Shown here: positions 15,605 through 18,393 of the stretch, in pieces
How the letters are laid out: each line of letters starts with the position of its first letter
How positions within the stretch are numbered: the first letter of the stretch is position 1
NCBI GenBank assembly: GCA_964654825.1
Contig: CAZZKG010000064.1
Location: forward strand, 1 to 18,393
Source: CAZZKG01 sp964654825
GTDB taxonomy: Bacteria > Gemmatimonadota > CAZMKB01
Direction: 5' to 3'
DNA length: 18,393 bases
Translations under genes and position numbers: made by a program
The notes under the pieces: generated by a model
Database searches by the model: none
What the model saw: the letters and a program-made list of their open reading frames with translations, nothing else
What the model was told of the DNA's origin: nothing

Positions 15605-16102
15605 ATGCTGAGGAAGAGTATTTCGATTATCTTATTTTGCATTCTCGCGATGGGCGCAGCATCAGAGCTCTCATCGACGACACTCATGAAGGCCGAACTC
15701 CCCGAACTCGTCCAGGATGCTGGTTTGATAGTTCTCGGCACGGTTACCGGCAGTGAGTGCAGCTGGATGCTGGGCGATGGGGACCAAAAACTCATATACA
15801 CGACCTACACACTCGAAGTTGAAGAGTCTATAAAAGGCACAACAGCAGAGAACAGTGTTACGTTCAAGGTGATCGGCGGTGAAGTGAATGACGTGGTGTT
15901 AAATGTACCATCGACTCCTCACTATGACATCGGAGAACGGGTGGTCCTGCTGCTCGGATCGGATGGAGTCAATCGGCTGTCCGACGTGGTCGGGTGGACT
16001 CAGGGGAGCTTTCACGTTGTGGATGGTATGGTGGTGGAACAGGGTACCACTCTGGATGATTTTCTGGCCCGGCTTTCCGATTATGTTCAGATGGAGGAAT
16101 GA
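15605..16102 (+). CDS. Secreted 165-aa protein paired with a matrixin-like protease
   Basis: The ATG at 15605 has AGGAGG nine bases upstream. The product has a signal peptide (residues 1 to about 20, ending MGAAS). A beta-rich domain follows whose pattern (ELVQDAGLIVLGTV, a YTLEVEESIKG strand, a GGEV turn, then YDIGERVVLLL) I recognise as a recurring type found beside or fused to secreted matrixins in other bacteria. No catalytic motif is visible. It lies five bases before the protease gene on the same strand and promoter, so an inhibitor, chaperone or surface-attachment partner for the protease is the leading inference. I cannot name a family with confidence. Confidence 0.82.
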   Translation: MLRKSISIILFCILAMGAASELSSTTLMKAELPELVQDAGLIVLGTVTGSECSWMLGDGDQKLIYTTYTLEVEESIKGTTAENSVTFKVIGGEVNDVVLNVPSTPHYDIGERVVLLLGSDGVNRLSDVVGWTQGSFHVVDGMVVEQGTTLDDFLARLSDYVQMEE

Positions 16103-16107
16103 GATAA

Positions 16108-16779
16108 ATGAAAAAGATGATTCTCTTACTTGTTTTATCAATATTGATCGTGCCACAGGCTGCACTCCTGGCATATGACACCTTTGGAGAGTGGCATTCG
16201 TATGACGTTCCTCCGCTCATGTCTGTGAAACGTGGAGGGACGAACGACTGTTCGGGCGAGTGGCTGGCTCTTAGGAGGGGTGCATTCACCTGGAATGATG
16301 TTACCTGCAGCTATTTCTACTTTGCGGCGAACAGTCCTATTATGAGCAACAGAAACACCCTGGTTTACGATGGACACAATCAACTGGGGTTCGGGACTTA
16401 CAGTGACCAGTACGTCATCGCCGTGACCTACATCTGGTTCTCGACCAGCACCTGGATAGAGGAGACGGACATCAGGTTCAACGAGTATTACACCTGGAAC
16501 TGTTCGGGCCAACCCGGGAACTACGAGATGGACATAGAGAACATTGCCGCACACGAACTCGGCCACACCTTCGGCCTCGACGATCTCTACGGTGGCGGGG
16601 ACTCCGAAAAAACGATGTACGGCTACGCCGACTACGGAGAAACTAAGAAGAGGAGCCTCCATCAGGATGACATAAACGGCATCTGTGATCTCTATCCCGC
16701 GCTCGCGAGCGGTTTCAAGGGGCTGGACTTCCTCACGACTGAAGAAGCGAACGCCTCGTGGATGGCCCTCGAGGAATAA
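16108..16779 (+). CDS. Secreted matrixin-like zinc metalloprotease
   Basis: The 223-aa product has a signal peptide (residues 1-22, ending LLA). Its metzincin zinc motif HELGHTFGLDD has His149, Glu150, His153, Gly156 and Asp159. Asp159 takes the third-ligand position where human MMPs have His; Asp there is common in snapalysin-type and some bacterial metzincins. Met170 in KTMYGYAD is the likely Met-turn, and the domain closes with QDDINGICDLYP, typical of matrixins. There is no clear cysteine-switch propeptide, so activity might be held by the paired 165-aa protein (inference). Four Cys (48, 67, 132, 193) could form disulfides. The ORF ends about 25 residues after the catalytic domain, with no C-terminal sorting domain. 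Confidence 0.9.
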   Translation: MKKMILLLVLSILIVPQAALLAYDTFGEWHSYDVPPLMSVKRGGTNDCSGEWLALRRGAFTWNDVTCSYFYFAANSPIMSNRNTLVYDGHNQLGFGTYSDQYVIAVTYIWFSTSTWIEETDIRFNEYYTWNCSGQPGNYEMDIENIAAHELGHTFGLDDLYGGGDSEKTMYGYADYGETKKRSLHQDDINGICDLYPALASGFKGLDFLTTEEANASWMALEE

Positions 16780-16810
16780 ATTTAGTATGGTAAATCGGTG
16801 GTACTGTCCT

Positions 16811-16852
16811 TAAATACGGTGATTCATCATCGGCCGAAGACAATCGTATTTA
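16811..16852 (+). terminator. Stem-loop downstream of the metalloprotease gene
   Basis: TAAATACGGT (16811-16820) pairs with ATCGTATTTA (16843-16852) over ten positions with one G-T wobble. The loop contains the small palindrome TCGGCCGA. No T-run follows on the plus strand, so this is a possible 3'-end structure rather than a classic intrinsic terminator. Confidence 0.35.
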
Positions 16853-16869
16853 TGAACAGGGCTACTAAA

Positions 16870-16900
16870 ACGGAGAGGGGAGAGCTAATCCCTTCTCCGT
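16870..16900 (-). terminator. Intrinsic terminator for the propeller gene ending at 16941
   Basis: ACGGAGAGGGGA pairs with TCCCTTCTCCGT around a seven-base loop, a 12-bp stem with one G-T wobble. On the minus strand it is followed at once by TTTTAG, so it best serves the minus-strand gene 41 bases upstream. Lying between convergent genes, it may also block plus-strand read-through. Confidence 0.7.
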
Positions 16901-16940
16901 GCAATCTATGACGCATCCTCAATTTTGCCACACATCCTCT

Positions 16941-18393
16941 CTATCGCAGGAGAACCATCTTTCTCACCATTTTGTGCCCATCCACCTCGATGCTGTACAG
17001 ATAAACACCACTTGCAAGATCCCTTCCCTCCAATACGACTTCATAGTTTCCCGCTGATTTCATACCGTCCACAAGTGTTGCCACATGATGACCTGTAATC
17101 GAGTATACATCTATTCTCACGTGACTTTCTGCAGGGAGGGAATATTGAATCGAGGTCACGGGATTAAAGGGATTAGGAAAATTCTGACGAAGGGAAACAC
17201 GTGACACCGGGTAGATGGGATCATCCGGACTGTCGATACCTGCCGGCTGCCCGCTGCGGAACATTCCTCTCCCCCAGCTTCCTGCGTAGACGATACCGGA
17301 TTGGTCGAGCACGATCGACCAGAACAGATCGCTGGTCAATCCGCCGTTGACCTCGTGCCAGTTCCCACCGCTGTCGAGTGAGCGATAGATACCTCCTCCC
17401 CAGGTGCCGGCAAACACCTGCCCGTCCCCGATCGCAAGGAACGACCACACGAAAAGAAAATCCATCCCGTCGTTCACCGCCTCCCACGAGTCGGCACCGT
17501 CGGTGGAGCGGAAAACACCGTCTTCTCCCACGCCGGCAAAAAGCTTGCCGCCCGGGCTGATTCCCAGTGCGTTGATGTCGAGACCCGGCAGACCGGCGCT
17601 GGCGGGATTCCACTGGTTCCCCCCATCGGTTGAGCGATATACGCCATCATGGGAGAAACTCGCATATATATCCCCGGTACTGCTGACGACTAAGCCTGTG
17701 ACGTCTGAGACCGTCGACAGTCCGATATCCAGGACTGTCCAGCTGTTCCCGTTATCCGTGGATCGGTATATACCGTCGCTGTCGATGCCTGCCAGAACAT
17801 CACCATTGGCGAGAAACGCCATCGAACGGAAGATCCCGTAAGGCAGACCGTTGTTTATGAGTGTCCAGTTTGCCCCGTTGTCGGTCGATCGATACACCAT
17901 GTGCATTGTTCCGACGAACAGGTCGCCGCTCTCGTTCTGTACAACAGAGTATATGTTCGGATCGGTTTCGAAAAACGGCACAGCACTCCAGCTGTTTCCA
18001 CCATCAGTGGTTCTAAAGAGTCCCGCACCATCGGTACCTGCAAACAGCTCATTTCGGTCAGTCACCAGAGATGACAGGATCCCCGTGTCGATTAGTCCGT
18101 GATTTATCTCAGTCCATGACACCCCGTTGTCGAGAGAACGAAATATGCCGTTTCCGTTCGTCCCTGCGAAAACATCGCTCTGCTCGTTGATAGCGAGTGC
18201 CCAGGTGAACATATTGACATTACCCGAACTACTCTGACTCCAGGTTTCGCCACTGTTATCCGAAACGAAAACACCGTTGATAGAACCGGCATATATACGA
18301 TCACTGCCGTAGGTGGCAACCGTCCAGACAACATAGGCGTCAAGTCCGTTGTTTACGGCTGTCCATGTGTCACCGTTGTCGGTAGATCTGAAC
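16941..18393 (-). CDS. Secreted BNR-type beta-propeller protein with C-terminal sorting-type domain, 5' end outside the window
   Basis: The frame stays open to the window edge, so the true start and any signal peptide are missing; 483 codons are visible. About nine repeats of roughly 42 residues plus a partial one at the edge follow the pattern (V/L/I)FAG-x-x-x-G-(I/V)-(F/Y)RS-x-D-x-G-x-x-W. This is the BNR/sialidase-like or Ycf48-type propeller motif common in secreted proteins; no sialidase active-site residues were identifiable. The last ~90 residues are a FlgD/Por-secretion-like domain (NFPNPFNP... ending VRKMVLLR), like that of the gene at 262. It is probably an exported surface protein. 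The terminator at 16870-16900 follows the gene. Confidence 0.86.
   Translation of the reverse strand, partial: FRSTDNGDTWTAVNNGLDAYVVWTVATYGSDRIYAGSINGVFVSDNSGETWSQSSSGNVNMFTWALAINEQSDVFAGTNGNGIFRSLDNGVSWTEINHGLIDTGILSSLVTDRNELFAGTDGAGLFRTTDGGNSWSAVPFFETDPNIYSVVQNESGDLFVGTMHMVYRSTDNGANWTLINNGLPYGIFRSMAFLANGDVLAGIDSDGIYRSTDNGNSWTVLDIGLSTVSDVTGLVVSSTGDIYASFSHDGVYRSTDGGNQWNPASAGLPGLDINALGISPGGKLFAGVGEDGVFRSTDGADSWEAVNDGMDFLFVWSFLAIGDGQVFAGTWGGGIYRSLDSGGNWHEVNGGLTSDLFWSIVLDQSGIVYAGSWGRGMFRSGQPAGIDSPDDPIYPVSRVSLRQNFPNPFNPVTSIQYSLPAESHVRIDVYSITGHHVATLVDGMKSAGNYEVVLEGRDLASGVYLYSIEVDGHKMVRKMVLLR

Overview
The window looks like chromosome from an uncultured Gram-negative bacterium, most likely a non-Bacteroidota lineage of the FCB group (Krumholzibacteriota, Eisenbacteria, Latescibacterota and similar candidate phyla). 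This is an inference. The supporting signs are lipid A and heptose-transfer genes (an outer membrane), secreted repeat proteins that end in the NYPNPFNP...KMVLLR type of C-terminal domain, and a very large multiheme cytochrome. Against Bacteroidota proper are textbook Shine-Dalgarno sites, one matching the 16S rRNA tail along its full length, and TTGACA/TATAAT-like promoters. No tRNA, rRNA, CRISPR array or intact transposase was seen.

Layout. (1) 1-4980, secreted repeat proteins: a 963-aa modular surface protein (+) converges on a 491-aa SBBP-type beta-propeller protein (-). Just upstream of the latter lies a 40-codon remnant of a GNAT acetyltransferase. (2) 4982-7881: one large gene (-) with its own promoter encodes a 929-aa membrane protein carrying 19 CXXCH heme c motifs fused to a di-heme cytochrome b domain. 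(3) 7972-15311: a tight eight-gene run (-) that can be read as one operon. From its promoter near 15300 the order is LpxL/HtrB-type acyltransferase, GT9 heptosyltransferase, ROK kinase, PfkB kinase, ArsA/Get3-type ATPase, a 67-aa CPVCH protein, an AGCS sodium:alanine symporter and a PAT-type GNAT. Several junctions overlap by 4 to 17 bases. (4) 15467-16779: a divergent two-gene unit (+) with its own promoter encodes a secreted 165-aa protein and a matrixin-like zinc metalloprotease. (5) 16811-18393: terminator structures, then a 5'-truncated secreted beta-propeller protein (-) with the same C-terminal domain as the first gene.

How the genes fit together. Regions 1, 4 and 5 are envelope or secreted functions. 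Region 3 begins with lipopolysaccharide core and lipid A assembly and then adds two sugar-kinase-family enzymes, an ATPase with a coupled small protein, and amino-acid uptake and acetylation genes. Region 2 is an electron-transfer module that probably links the quinone pool to periplasmic or extracellular acceptors, by analogy with the CbcL architecture of Geobacter.

The points most worth a second look are the 8+8+3 heme duplication with an exact 244-residue register, the possible start-site hairpins of that gene, the coupled ArsA/CPVCH pair with a full-length Shine-Dalgarno, the GNAT remnant, and an Arg/Gly-rich insertion inside an otherwise standard Ig-like domain. All calls rest on reading the sequence; no database search was run.
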